Below the pieces are notes generated by a model that worked only from the letters and a program-made list of their open reading frames with translations, had not been told where the DNA came from and did no database searches. From Corynebacterium minutissimum (GTDB lineage: Bacteria; Actinomycetota; Actinomycetes; Mycobacteriales; Mycobacteriaceae): DNA of 64,000 bases. A program made the translations under genes and the position numbers. The DNA is taken from the NCBI RefSeq assembly GCF_016889765.1, contig NZ_CP069533.1, positions 682,001 to 746,000 on the forward strand, given 5' to 3'. The number at the start of each line of letters is the position of its first letter. The first letter of the stretch is position 1. This document shows, piece after piece, positions 33,374 to 42,415 of this stretch.

Positions 33374-35005
33374 TTACAGGCCCAACTCTTGCTTCAGTTC
33401 CGCAGCGATGCGGTCCAAGCGTTCTTCGGCGTCTGCCCAATCGACAACTCCTTCGCGCACCACCTCGAGGTAACACTTGAGTTTCGGCTCCGTACCCGAG
33501 GGGCGGATAATGACGCGGTCGTTAGCCTCGGTTTCCAGGACCAATCCGGGGGTCGGGTCCAGGCCTTGGTAGCCCTTCGACATATCGCTCGCACGCATCA
33601 CGGGCGAACCGGCCAGCGATTCCGGCGGGGATTGCAGGATTTTCTCCAAGGTAGGAGCAATCTGCGTGATGTCGTCGAAGCGGAAGGTCAATGGCTTCGT
33701 CTTGTACGTGCCTAATTCAGCGGCGAGCTCATTGAGTCGATCTTGCAGGTCCTTGCCTGCAGACTTCAACTCGGCTGCCAAGCACGCGACGGTCACCGCG
33801 GCCGAAATACCGTCCTTGTCCGCAACGGCTTCGGGGTCGCAGCAGTACCCGATGGCTTCCTCGTAACCAAAGGTCAGGTTAGGTGTGCGCGCAATCCATT
33901 TAAACCCAGTGAGCGTCGTGCGCCACTGGGCGCCGCGTGCCTGTGCAATGCGCCCGAGGAAGCGGCTGGATACCACCGAGTTGGCCAACACACCGCCGTC
34001 GCGAGCCAAGTAGTCACCCAACAGAGCACCGGTTTCATCACCGGTGAGCTGACGCCACCCGCTGTCAGTAGGAATGGCGACAGCACAGCGATCTGCATCA
34101 GGGTCCAGAGCCAAGATGATGTCACTTCGTGTTTTCTGAGCTGCTGCAAAGGCACAGTCAAGCGCACCTGGCTCTTCGGGGTTGGGAAAAGTTACGGTGG
34201 GGAAATCGGGATCCGGCTGCGCTTGCTCCGCCACCAGTTCAACTTCAGTGAACCCGACTGCTTCCAAAGCGTTGAGTGCTAGGTCGCCTCCCACGCCGTG
34301 CATCGGGGTGAGAGTGATGCGAAGATCTCGCGGCCCTTCACCTGCTCGCTCTTGAATGCGCGATAAGTAACGCTCGCGGGTATCAACCTCTTCTACTTTC
34401 CCTGGGCCGTTGGCTGCATCACGGGGCACTTGGTCAGCCGGGGGAGCTGCAGCAATTGCGGCGGCGATCTCAGAATCGAACGGCGGCACGATTTGCACGC
34501 CTTGACCATCACCTTCAACTACCCGACCTCCCAAGTACACCTTGTAACCATTGTCCTGAGGCGGGTTGTGTGAGGCCGTGACCATAACCCCGGCATCAGC
34601 TCCTAGTTCCCGAACTGTGAATGCGGTGAGCGGAGTGGGATTCTGCGTAGGGAGAACCAATACATGTCCACCCGCAGCGGCAACCACATCAGCAACATCG
34701 CGATGGAAAGCAGCAGATCCATGACGAGCGTCGCAGCCGACCACAACTTTCGGCACGTCCACGTGCTTTTTCAGCACGTCCATCAACCCCGCTGTCGTCC
34801 GGATAACGACAGCGCGGTTCATCTGCGACTCACCCGGACCGATTGTGCCGCGCAGACCAGCAGTGCCGAAAGACAGCGGGCCTGCAAACAGAGTGCGGAG
34901 CGTTTCCTCATCCTGTGCCTCGATAAGGGACTCTACCTCTGCGCGCGTTGCCGGGTCTGGGTCGTGGTCGGCCCACTGCCGAGCGGTCTCCAGTATGGAT
35001 GTCAT
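33374..35005 (-). CDS. Phosphoglucomutase/phosphomannomutase family protein
   Basis: Alpha-D-phosphohexomutase of 543 residues. The four family loops are present: GTAGLRGTIG, the phosphoserine loop TASHNPPQDNGYK, the metal loop DPDADRCAV, the sugar loop GYEEAIGYC and the phosphate loop RPSGTEPKLKCY. It starts one base after the deoC stop with GAGG upstream. Its place behind deoA-deoC suggests a phosphopentomutase-like role in deoxynucleoside breakdown (deoxyribose-1-P to 5-P), although the sequence family alone cannot separate that from hexose use. Confidence 0.9.
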   Translation of the reverse strand: MTSILETARQWADHDPDPATRAEVESLIEAQDEETLRTLFAGPLSFGTAGLRGTIGPGESQMNRAVVIRTTAGLMDVLKKHVDVPKVVVGCDARHGSAAFHRDVADVVAAAGGHVLVLPTQNPTPLTAFTVRELGADAGVMVTASHNPPQDNGYKVYLGGRVVEGDGQGVQIVPPFDSEIAAAIAAAPPADQVPRDAANGPGKVEEVDTRERYLSRIQERAGEGPRDLRITLTPMHGVGGDLALNALEAVGFTEVELVAEQAQPDPDFPTVTFPNPEEPGALDCAFAAAQKTRSDIILALDPDADRCAVAIPTDSGWRQLTGDETGALLGDYLARDGGVLANSVVSSRFLGRIAQARGAQWRTTLTGFKWIARTPNLTFGYEEAIGYCCDPEAVADKDGISAAVTVACLAAELKSAGKDLQDRLNELAAELGTYKTKPLTFRFDDITQIAPTLEKILQSPPESLAGSPVMRASDMSKGYQGLDPTPGLVLETEANDRVIIRPSGTEPKLKCYLEVVREGVVDWADAEERLDRIAAELKQELGL

Positions 35006-35006
35006 T

Positions 35007-35663
35007 TTAAGCCTCGAATCCTTCGAGCACGGCTGCAGAGGAAGACAGACCCAAGCGCGTTGCGCCAGCATCAATCATGGCCTGGGCGGCCTCAGCATCA
35101 CGGATTCCACCCGAGGCCTTTACACCGAGGCGGCCCTCGACGGTGTCTGCCATAAGCTTCACGGCATGGACCGAAGCACCACCAGCCGGGTGGAAGCCAG
35201 TCGAGGTTTTGACAAAATCGGCGCCTGCGCGCTCGGCGGCTTGGCACGTGGCGACGATTTCTTCATCGTCAAGCGCAGCAGATTCAATGATGACCTTCAC
35301 GATGACTGGAGCCGGTGCAGCATCGCGCACGGCCTTGATGTCGGCCTCCACCGCGGCGTAGTCATGGGACTTGACCTGGGAAAGATTGACTACCATGTCA
35401 ATCTCTTCGGCACCGTCTTTCACTGCACGTGCAGTCTCAGCTGCCTTAACCTCGGTCTTCACAGCACCGGAAGGAAAGCCAACGACGGTGGCTACGTGTA
35501 CGCCCGCCGGCACCTCAACAGGCAGTTGGTTCGGCGATACGCAAATTGAATAGGTGCCCAGTTCTCCCGCTTCCTTGGCCAAAGCGGCCACCTGGTCCGG
35601 GGTCGCTTCCGGTTTAAGCAGGGTGTGATCAATCATCTGGGCAACGTCAGTGCGAGAAGTCAT
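35007..35663 (-). CDS. deoC: Deoxyribose-phosphate aldolase
   Basis: Class I aldolase cleaving 2-deoxyribose-5-phosphate to glyceraldehyde-3-phosphate and acetaldehyde. 218 residues; the Schiff-base Lys is in FVKTSTGFHPAGG; IDHTLLKPEAT and VVGFPSGA are family blocks. It sits between deoA and the phosphomutase, as expected for a nucleoside-catabolic operon. Confidence 0.95.
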   Translation of the reverse strand: MTSRTDVAQMIDHTLLKPEATPDQVAALAKEAGELGTYSICVSPNQLPVEVPAGVHVATVVGFPSGAVKTEVKAAETARAVKDGAEEIDMVVNLSQVKSHDYAAVEADIKAVRDAAPAPVIVKVIIESAALDDEEIVATCQAAERAGADFVKTSTGFHPAGGASVHAVKLMADTVEGRLGVKASGGIRDAEAAQAMIDAGATRLGLSSSAAVLEGFEA

Positions 35664-35692
35664 AATGTCTCCTAAATGTCGGTGAATGTGTG

Positions 35693-36979
35693 TTAGCTGA
35701 TTCGGTCAAGAATGATCGTGCGCTCTTCAGACAGCGGTTCATTGGTGATCTGAAAACCGCTGTTGAGAACCTCCAAGGAGCGCTCGAAGCGATCTGGGGT
35801 TTCCGTGTGCAGAGTAAACAGCTTCTGCCCCTTGGTCACCTTCTCGCCCTTCGTGGCATGCAGTTCAATACCAGCGGTGGCCTGTACCGGATCTTCCTTT
35901 CGAGCACGACCGGCACCCAGGCGCCACGAGCTCACGCCGACGGCGAGAGCATCTAGTTCGGTCAGGTAGCCATCGGATTCTGCGATGACATCGTGGGTGT
36001 GGCTCGCCACCGGCAGAGCGGCATCTGGGTCGCCGCCCTGCGCCTTAATCATTTGCTTCCACTTGTCCATAGCACGGCCGTCCTTGAGGGCTGCCTCAAC
36101 GTCGGCGTCGTGAACGCCGGCCGCCTCGAGCATCTCGCGAGCCAGAGCAACGGTGAGTTCGACGACGTCCGCCGGACCGCCACCGGCGAGCACCTCCACA
36201 GATTCCTCAACCTCAAGGGCATTGCCTACCTTGCGCCCCAGAGGGGTCGACATATCAGTCAGCAAAGCAGTCGTCTTCGTGCCAGCGTCCTTGCCCAAAT
36301 CAACCATCGTTTGCGCCAACTCGCGAGCCTGTTCCTGGTTCTTCATGAATGCACCGGAACCGACCTTAACGTCGAGCACCAACGAAGACGTACCTTCCGC
36401 GATTTTCTTGGACATGATGGAGGAGGCAATCAGCGGGATAGCTTCCACCGTGGAGGTGATGTCACGCAATGCGTAAATCTTTTTATCTGCTGGAGCCAAG
36501 CCAGCACCGGCAGCACAGATGATGCAACCTGGATCCTCCAGGATTTCCATCATGCGCTCATTACTCACATCGGCTTGCCACCCTGGAATTGCTTCCAGCT
36601 TGTCCAGCGTTCCTCCCGTGTGTCCGAGGCCGCGTCCAGACAGCTGAGGTACGGCGACACCGAAAGCCGCAACGAGCGGTGCGAGCGGTAGGGTGATTTT
36701 GTCACCGACGCCTCCGGTGGAGTGCTTATCGGCGGTTTTCTTCGACAAAGAATCGAAGCTCATCGTTTCACCGGACGCGATCATGGCCTGGGTCCAGCGC
36801 GAAATCTCTTCACAGTTCATGCCATTGAGGAAAATGGCCATATTAAGTGCGGCCATCTGCTCATCGCCCACCACTCCACGCGTGTAGGCGTCAATAACCC
36901 AATCAATCTCGGCAGGGCTCAGCACCCCCTTGTCACGTTTGGTACGGATAACGTCGACTGCATCAAATTTCTCGGCCAC
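35693..36979 (-). CDS. deoA: Thymidine phosphorylase
   Basis: Phosphorolysis of thymidine and deoxyuridine to base plus deoxyribose-1-phosphate. 428 residues; KHSTGGVGDKITLPLAP and SGRGLGHTGGTLDKLE are the phosphate and substrate loops. The start is GTG, preceded by AAGGAG. First gene of deoA-deoC-phosphomutase, divergent from cdd-nupC. Confidence 0.95.
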   Translation of the reverse strand: MAEKFDAVDVIRTKRDKGVLSPAEIDWVIDAYTRGVVGDEQMAALNMAIFLNGMNCEEISRWTQAMIASGETMSFDSLSKKTADKHSTGGVGDKITLPLAPLVAAFGVAVPQLSGRGLGHTGGTLDKLEAIPGWQADVSNERMMEILEDPGCIICAAGAGLAPADKKIYALRDITSTVEAIPLIASSIMSKKIAEGTSSLVLDVKVGSGAFMKNQEQARELAQTMVDLGKDAGTKTTALLTDMSTPLGRKVGNALEVEESVEVLAGGGPADVVELTVALAREMLEAAGVHDADVEAALKDGRAMDKWKQMIKAQGGDPDAALPVASHTHDVIAESDGYLTELDALAVGVSSWRLGAGRARKEDPVQATAGIELHATKGEKVTKGQKLFTLHTETPDRFERSLEVLNSGFQITNEPLSEERTIILDRIS

Positions 36980-37060
36980 GACAACTCCTTCACTCTTGGC
37001 CTACCTACTCCGGGATGCGGAATGCAGCCCGCTGTGCTTTACCTCACTTGAATTTCGGGC

Positions 37061-37089
37061 TTGTGCATCGCAACACAGCCCATTATTAT
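37061..37089 (+). promoter_or_regulatory. cdd-nupC promoter with overlapping palindrome
   Basis: TTGTGC (37061-37066), 17 bp, TATTAT (37084-37089). The -10 lies in the palindrome TATTA-TCGC-TAATA (37084-37097), which may be the operator for the regulator encoded at 38911-39846. Confidence 0.55.
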
Positions 37090-37183
37090 CGCTAATAGAA
37101 CAGATGTCAATGAGGAGTTTTATTTTTGTTCCTGAAGCGCTGGAACACGCCTCCTCCCGCACCGCAAGAAAGGACCCATCGCT

Positions 37184-37618
37184 ATGGATGCGACAAAAAC
37201 GCCAACAGACGTTGAGCTTTTGGAGACGGCGAGGGAAGCAGCACACCACGCATGGGCACCGTATTCCTCATTCCCGGTCGGTGCCGCCCTGCTTCTCGAC
37301 GATGGCCGGGTCATCACCGGCTCCAACGTCGAAAATGCCTCCAGCCCCCTTGGTATCTGCGCTGAGCGCAACGCCGCCGCTCACATGATTACGTCAGGAG
37401 ATGCCACCGCTGATGACGGCCACTTGCCCAATCTGCCCGTAATTCGCGCTGTTGCCATCGTTGGCCTCAAGGCTGAACCGTGCTATCCGTGTGGCGCCTG
37501 CCGCCAGGTGCTGCGCGAGTTCAATTGCGAACGAGTCATCGTTTCCGTCGATGGTGCACCCCGCAGCTTCGACTTCAGTGAAATCCTTCCCCACTCCTTT
37601 GGCCCCGAGGCCCTCTAA
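37184..37618 (+). CDS. cdd: Cytidine deaminase
   Basis: Zinc-dependent deamination of (deoxy)cytidine to (deoxy)uridine, 144 residues. Zinc site: Cys in GICAERNAA with catalytic Glu, and PCGACRQVL. It feeds uridines to the thymidine phosphorylase encoded divergently and is followed 18 nt later by the nucleoside transporter. Confidence 0.95.
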   Translation: MDATKTPTDVELLETAREAAHHAWAPYSSFPVGAALLLDDGRVITGSNVENASSPLGICAERNAAAHMITSGDATADDGHLPNLPVIRAVAIVGLKAEPCYPCGACRQVLREFNCERVIVSVDGAPRSFDFSEILPHSFGPEAL

Positions 37619-37636
37619 GAGAATGGTCTGATAAAC

Positions 37637-38857
37637 ATGGAACGCCTACAAGGTCTTTTAGGAATCCTCGCGATCCTTGCGGTCATTTACGTTCTTTCCA
37701 GTTCCCGCAAAAACATAAAGTGGCGCACGATCGGTGTGGGCCTCGCCCTACAGATTGTCTTCTGCTACCTAGTGCTGGCATGGGAGCCCGGGTTCAAAGC
37801 TCTCGAAGCGGTCTCCCACGGTCTCACCAAGCTCACTGATTTCACGAACGAAGGCACGTCCTTCGTATTCGGTGGATTACTCGGTGAAGACTTCATTTTC
37901 GCGCTCAATGTTCTTCCTGTAGTCATCTTTTTGGGCGCAATTATTGCTGCGCTCTACTATCTCCGGGTTATCCAGTACTTCGTCGAGTACGTCGGTTCGG
38001 GCATTAAATGGCTTATGGGCACATCCAAGGTGGAGTCTGTCTGGGCCACGACAGTTATTTTCCTCGGCCAGTCGGAGGCCCCTCTCGTCATCAAGCCGTA
38101 CCTGCCCAAGCTCACTCGTTCGGAGCTCTACACCTGTATGGTCGGCGGCTTCGCCTCGGTCGCCGGCTCCACGCTCATTGGTTATTCCCTATTGGGCGCA
38201 CCGTTGGAGTATCTTCTGGCCGCATCCTTGATGAACGCCCCCGGTTCCCTTCTTATCGCCAAGGGCCTCATGCCGGAGACCGAGGAATCTAATCTAGATG
38301 CCACGGTCAAGGACGTGCGCGATAACGATTCCAAGAACATCATCGATGCCATCAGTAGCGGTGCCATGGCCGGTGGCAAGATTGCCATTTCAGTGGCCTG
38401 CCTCCTCATTGCCTTTATCGCCATGATCGCTATGCTTTCCGCCATCCTCGGCGGCGTAGGTTCCATCTTCGGTCAAGACAATTGGTCTCTCGAAGGCCTC
38501 TTTGGTCTCCTCTTCGCGCCGGTGGCATGGCTTATCGGCGTCCCGTGGGACGACGTTATGCAGGTCGGCAACTTCATTGGCCAAAAGACAATCCTCAATG
38601 AGTTCGTTGGCTACACCGCGTTTGGTGAAAACATCGACCAGCTCAGCGACAAAGCCATCATGCTCTCTTCCTTCGCCCTGGCTGGCTTTGCCAACATCTC
38701 CTCCATCGGCATTCAGATTGGATCAATCGGCGGCCTTGTACCAGAGCGCCGCGGCGAGATTGCGAAACTCGGGCCTAAAGCCCTGTTCGGTGGTTTCTTA
38801 ACCAATATGCTCAACGCCGCCATTGTGGGCGTCATCGTCGCCCCCATGGTTCTTTAA
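37637..38857 (+). CDS. nupC: Concentrative nucleoside transporter (CNT family)
   Basis: Cation-coupled nucleoside importer of 406 residues with 8-10 TM helices. Family blocks: FLGQSEAPLVIKPY, GFASVAGSTLIGY, EFVGYTAF and FANISSIGIQIGSIG. It closes the salvage unit: uptake (nupC), deamination (cdd), phosphorolysis (deoA), phosphomutase and aldolase. A T-rich terminator follows. Confidence 0.94.
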   Translation: MERLQGLLGILAILAVIYVLSSSRKNIKWRTIGVGLALQIVFCYLVLAWEPGFKALEAVSHGLTKLTDFTNEGTSFVFGGLLGEDFIFALNVLPVVIFLGAIIAALYYLRVIQYFVEYVGSGIKWLMGTSKVESVWATTVIFLGQSEAPLVIKPYLPKLTRSELYTCMVGGFASVAGSTLIGYSLLGAPLEYLLAASLMNAPGSLLIAKGLMPETEESNLDATVKDVRDNDSKNIIDAISSGAMAGGKIAISVACLLIAFIAMIAMLSAILGGVGSIFGQDNWSLEGLFGLLFAPVAWLIGVPWDDVMQVGNFIGQKTILNEFVGYTAFGENIDQLSDKAIMLSSFALAGFANISSIGIQIGSIGGLVPERRGEIAKLGPKALFGGFLTNMLNAAIVGVIVAPMVL

Positions 38858-38869
38858 CCCGCGCCAAGG

Positions 38870-38909
38870 AGAGCCTCTCAGCACGAGGGGCTCTTTTGTT
38901 TTGTTTTCT
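38870..38909 (+). terminator. Terminator after nupC
   Basis: 10-bp stem AGAGCCTCTC/GAGGGGCTCT (one G-U pair), 5-nt loop, followed by TTTTGTTTTGTTTT. Confidence 0.85.
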
Positions 38910-38910
38910 C

Positions 38911-39846
38911 CTAAAGCTGAAGCAATCGGTTCGCTGTTTCTTTGTCGATGACGACATGCGTCGCCAACTTCATACGCAGCGCGGTATCGATGGCTGCCAT
39001 CTTTTGAAGCCCACCGGCTACCAAGAAGCGTTGCGGAATCGCCTTTAGTTCTGAGAGTGAAATGCCGATAGTGCGCGCATCTATAGCTGGCGAGGCCACC
39101 TCCCCATCGGCCGTGTAAAAACGCGAGCAGGCGTCACCAACGGCCTGGCGTTCAAGCACATGGATCTCCTCTTCACTGAGGTACCCAAGGTTCATCAACA
39201 GGCTATCGCGTGAGACAGCTCCCACAGTGAAAACAGCAAGATCAGCGTGGCGCCCTGCATTCAAAATGGAAGAAATGTGTCTATCTTTTTCGACGATTTC
39301 TTTTGCTTCCGCAGAGTCGAAAATAACCGGCAGAGGCAGACTTAGAGTCTCGGCTCCAAACGCCGCACTAATGCGCTTGAGCGTGTCCATGTCATTCGTC
39401 ACGCGGATAGAGTGCGAATGTCCGCCTTTGAGCTGTACAATCTCGACTCCAGCCACGCTTTTTGGCTGCATATGCCGCGCCACTGAGTGCATGGTATTCC
39501 CCCAGGAAATTCCCACACTCATACCGTCATGGACAAGTTCATGGAGCATCTTGGCCCCGACGCGCCCCAAGCCCTCTGTAAGCGTGTCTTCATCACCACG
39601 AGGACTAAAGACGAGACGAACATCCTCAAGCCCATAACGCTCCATTAGACGTTGGCCAAGTTCATCGCCGTCCTCACGGGGATCATGGATTTCCACCGTG
39701 ACGTATCCGCGGGTTTTGGCATGTTGCAAGAGCTTGGCAACGGTTGGCCGGGACAACCCCATCTCAGCAGCCACCTCGCTTTGGCTCAGTCCTCCGCGAT
39801 AGTAAAGCTTGGCCACCTGCAGTGATTGTTCGTCACGTAGCTCCAT
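38911..39846 (-). CDS. SorC/DeoR-type sugar-binding transcriptional regulator
   Basis: 311 residues: an N-terminal HTH (GGLSQSEVAAEMGLSRPTVAKLLQHA) followed by a SorC-type effector domain (VGISWGNTMHSVAR, QLKGGHS, VFTVGAVS). Bacillus DeoR, which senses deoxyribose-5-phosphate, belongs to this family, so it is the likely local regulator of deoA-deoC and cdd-nupC. GAGAGG precedes the ATG. Confidence 0.88.
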   Translation of the reverse strand: MELRDEQSLQVAKLYYRGGLSQSEVAAEMGLSRPTVAKLLQHAKTRGYVTVEIHDPREDGDELGQRLMERYGLEDVRLVFSPRGDEDTLTEGLGRVGAKMLHELVHDGMSVGISWGNTMHSVARHMQPKSVAGVEIVQLKGGHSHSIRVTNDMDTLKRISAAFGAETLSLPLPVIFDSAEAKEIVEKDRHISSILNAGRHADLAVFTVGAVSRDSLLMNLGYLSEEEIHVLERQAVGDACSRFYTADGEVASPAIDARTIGISLSELKAIPQRFLVAGGLQKMAAIDTALRMKLATHVVIDKETANRLLQL

Positions 39847-39936
39847 GGTCGATTCCTCTCATCCACTCTGATTTGAGCCACAAAAATGGCCGAGCGACGC
39901 TTTCCAGCACCACCCAGCCATAAATCTACAGCCGGT

Positions 39937-41232
39937 TTAAGCGGATTCCTTCGCTTCGTCCGAGTAGACGAACTCCGGCTCGCCTTCGCCCTTCACGCAG
40001 GCTTCGGTGATATGGACGCTGGCAATATCCTCGCGGTCCGGCAGGTCATACATCACCGGAACAAGCAGCTCCTCCATGATGGCGCGCAGGCCACGCGCAC
40101 CGGTCTTACGCTCCAGTGCCAACTCAGCGATGGCATCGAGCGCTTCATCCTCGAAGTGCAACTCCGCGCCGTCCATGCTGAACAGGCGCTGGTACTGCTT
40201 GACCAAGGAATTCTTCGGCTCGACGAGGACCTTGACTAGGGACTCACGGTCCAAGTTGTCTACCGTCGCCACAACCGGAAGACGGCCAATAAACTCCGGA
40301 ATCAGGCCAAACTTCACCAAGTCCTCGGGGCGCACCTGGGAGAAGAAGTCCACGGACTCTTTTTCATCCTTGGTTTCCAGCTTGGCGCCGAAGCCCACGC
40401 CCTTCTTGCCCACACGCTCCGAAATCACCTTGTCCAAACCAGCAAAGGCGCCAGCAACAATGAACAGGATGTTAGAGGTATCCAGCTGGATGAACTCCTG
40501 GTTCGGGTGCTTGCGCCCGCCCTGCGGCGGGATGGCCGCCACGGTTCCCTCAAGAATCTTCAGCAACGCCTGCTGCACACCTTCACCGGAGACGTCACGA
40601 GTGATTGACGGGTTCTCCGACTTGCGGGAGATCTTGTCCACCTCATCCACGTAGATGATGCCGTGCTGTGCACGCTCAACATCAAAGTCGGCTGCCTGGA
40701 GTAGCTTGAGCAGGATATTCTCCACATCCTCGCCCACGTAGCCGGCCTCTGTCAGGCTGGTGGCATCGGCGATGGCGAAGGGGACGTCGAGAAGCCGGGC
40801 TAGGGTCTGCGCCAGGTAGGTCTTACCGGAGCCAGTGGGGCCCAGCATGAGGATGTTGGACTTGGCAATCTCCACGTCCTCTTCCTGTGCCTTCTTGCGG
40901 CGACTCTCCAAGCCCGCGGCTTCTTCTGCCTTGATGCGCTTGTAGTGGTTGTACACCGCCACCGACAGCACGCGCTTGGCCTGATCTTGACCGATGACGT
41001 ACTTATCTAGGAAGGCCGAAATCTCCGAAGGACGCGGCAGGCGCATCTCCTTCTCTTCATCCGCCTCGGCCTGAGCTGCGCCGAGCTCCTCCTCAATAAT
41101 CTCGTTGCAGAGCTCAATGCATTCGTCACAAATGTAGACGCCGCCGCCGGCGATAAGCTTCTTTACCTGCTTTTGACTCTTTCCGCAGAAGGAGCACTTG
41201 AGCAGGTCAGCACTTTCTTGCATACGTGCCAT
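39937..41232 (-). CDS. clpX: ATP-dependent Clp protease ATP-binding subunit ClpX
   Basis: AAA+ unfoldase that feeds ssrA- and other tagged proteins into ClpP. 431 residues: zinc-binding domain (Cys13, 16, 35, 38), Walker A GPTGSGKT at 131-138, Walker B IIYVDEVDKI, the IGF-type loop and sensor blocks FGLIPEFIGRLP and TGARGLRAI. The tail after ~410 is acidic. It is 538 bp away from clpP2 and transcribed in the same direction, probably from its own promoter. Confidence 0.96.
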   Translation of the reverse strand: MARMQESADLLKCSFCGKSQKQVKKLIAGGGVYICDECIELCNEIIEEELGAAQAEADEEKEMRLPRPSEISAFLDKYVIGQDQAKRVLSVAVYNHYKRIKAEEAAGLESRRKKAQEEDVEIAKSNILMLGPTGSGKTYLAQTLARLLDVPFAIADATSLTEAGYVGEDVENILLKLLQAADFDVERAQHGIIYVDEVDKISRKSENPSITRDVSGEGVQQALLKILEGTVAAIPPQGGRKHPNQEFIQLDTSNILFIVAGAFAGLDKVISERVGKKGVGFGAKLETKDEKESVDFFSQVRPEDLVKFGLIPEFIGRLPVVATVDNLDRESLVKVLVEPKNSLVKQYQRLFSMDGAELHFEDEALDAIAELALERKTGARGLRAIMEELLVPVMYDLPDREDIASVHITEACVKGEGEPEFVYSDEAKESA

Positions 41233-41500
41233 GAACGCCTTTCGACTCTTTTCTCTGAGGGTGTTAGTGGGGCGATTCTACCGCAGCCCCCGCGGTCTTC
41301 ATTCCACTCTAGTAAACCACTCACCCATGAGCTTCATTCCCCACTGAGTGGCGCGCCATTGAATTTAAAACAGTCTTTAATCAACATAGACAGAGCTGCT
41401 TGCTCGTTTACTTCTGCTGTCCGCCCCTTCACCGACATCGGCGTCAGCAAGGCCCTCCACACCACCGGCGCTAGCCATACCACTGGCGCTAGCCTCCTAG
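41233..41500. other. Gene-free stretch upstream of clpX
   Basis: No gene can be supported. It contains an imperfect 18-bp tandem duplication at 41461-41496 built around GGCGCTAGCC, and presumably the clpX promoter, which I could not place. Confidence 0.4.
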
Positions 41501-41695
41501 GCTGAAGCTCGGACACATCCGCCCCAACCGTTCAGGAGCAACTCCAGGTTCGACCTTCAAGACCAGGCCGCGACCGATCTCGACGCAGACGCCCTGCTTG
41601 TCGACGTCACCTCGCGCGACTCCGTGCGAAACCTCTCCTGGGACGTCGACAAGCGCTATGGCCACATCGTCATCTTGCCAGTTTATGAGGGCTAA
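41501..41695 (+). pseudogene. Relic of a short-chain dehydrogenase gene
   Basis: An open frame without a start reads ...ATDLDADALLVDVTSRD, SVRNLSWDVDKRYGHIVILPVYEG, then stop. This matches the middle of SDR enzymes, where DVTDRDSV..LV..V..RYG.IDVLVNNAG is usual, but the NNAG active-site block is replaced by PVYEG and a stop. Neither the Rossmann N-terminus nor the catalytic part is present. It looks like a decayed remnant; the similarity is judged by eye. Confidence 0.5.
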
Positions 41696-41716
41696 GCCGC
41701 TCTACGACGAAAGCAA

Positions 41717-41748
41717 GCCCCGCCCCGGAACAAATCCGGAGGCGGGGC
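41717..41748 (-). terminator. Terminator downstream of clpP2
   Basis: GCCCCGCC pairs with GGCGGGGC and CCGGA with TCCGG around a 5-nt loop, one bulged A. Placed 23 bases beyond the clpP2 stop; the following T run is weak. Confidence 0.7.
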
Positions 41749-41770
41749 ATCGCGCCTACACGCAACTTAC

Positions 41771-42394
41771 CTAGGCGTTGAGCTTGCGGTAATCAAAGAC
41801 GGTATCGATGAGACCGTACTCCACTGCTTCCTGGGCGGTGAGAATCTTGTCACGGTCAGTATCGATGCGAATCTGCTCAGCGGTGCGGCCGGTGTGCTCG
41901 GCCAGGGTCTCCTCCATGAGGCGGCGCATACGCTCAATCTCGTTGGCCTCAATCTCAAGATCAGAGACTTGGCCCTGGGTGCCCTGCGTGCGCGGCTGGT
42001 GGATAAGCACGCGAGAGTTCGGAAGTGCTGCGCGCTTACCCGGGGCACCGGCAGCCAGCAGGACGGCTGCGGCGGAGGCGGCCTGGCCCAGGCACACGGT
42101 CTGCACGTCCGGGCGCACGTAGCGCATGGTGTCATAGATGGCCATCAGCGCGGTGAAGGATCCACCCGGGGAGTTGATGTACATCGTGATATCGCGGTCT
42201 GGGTCCTGAGACTCCAGCACCAGCAGCTGCGCCATGATGTCGTTAGCGGAGGTGTCATCGACCTGGGTGCCTAGGAAGATGATGCGCTCCTCAAACAGCT
42301 TGGAGTACGGGTTGGTGGTCTTGGATCCCTGCGCGTTCTGCTCAATAAACTCTGGCAGAACGTAGCGGGAAGAAGGCATCTGAAGGTTAGACAT
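41771..42394 (-). CDS. clpP2: ClpP protease proteolytic subunit 2
   Basis: Serine peptidase subunit, 207 residues, forming a mixed ClpP1P2 barrel as known in actinobacteria. Catalytic Ser107 (GQAAS) and His132 (LIHQP) are present, with the Asp in the DTDRD block. YINSPGGS handles substrate binding. It lies 21 nt behind clpP1 with AAGGAGCC before its ATG. Confidence 0.95.
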   Translation of the reverse strand: MSNLQMPSSRYVLPEFIEQNAQGSKTTNPYSKLFEERIIFLGTQVDDTSANDIMAQLLVLESQDPDRDITMYINSPGGSFTALMAIYDTMRYVRPDVQTVCLGQAASAAAVLLAAGAPGKRAALPNSRVLIHQPRTQGTQGQVSDLEIEANEIERMRRLMEETLAEHTGRTAEQIRIDTDRDKILTAQEAVEYGLIDTVFDYRKLNA

Positions 42395-42415
42395 TGTAAT
42401 AAGGCTCCTTGTTCC

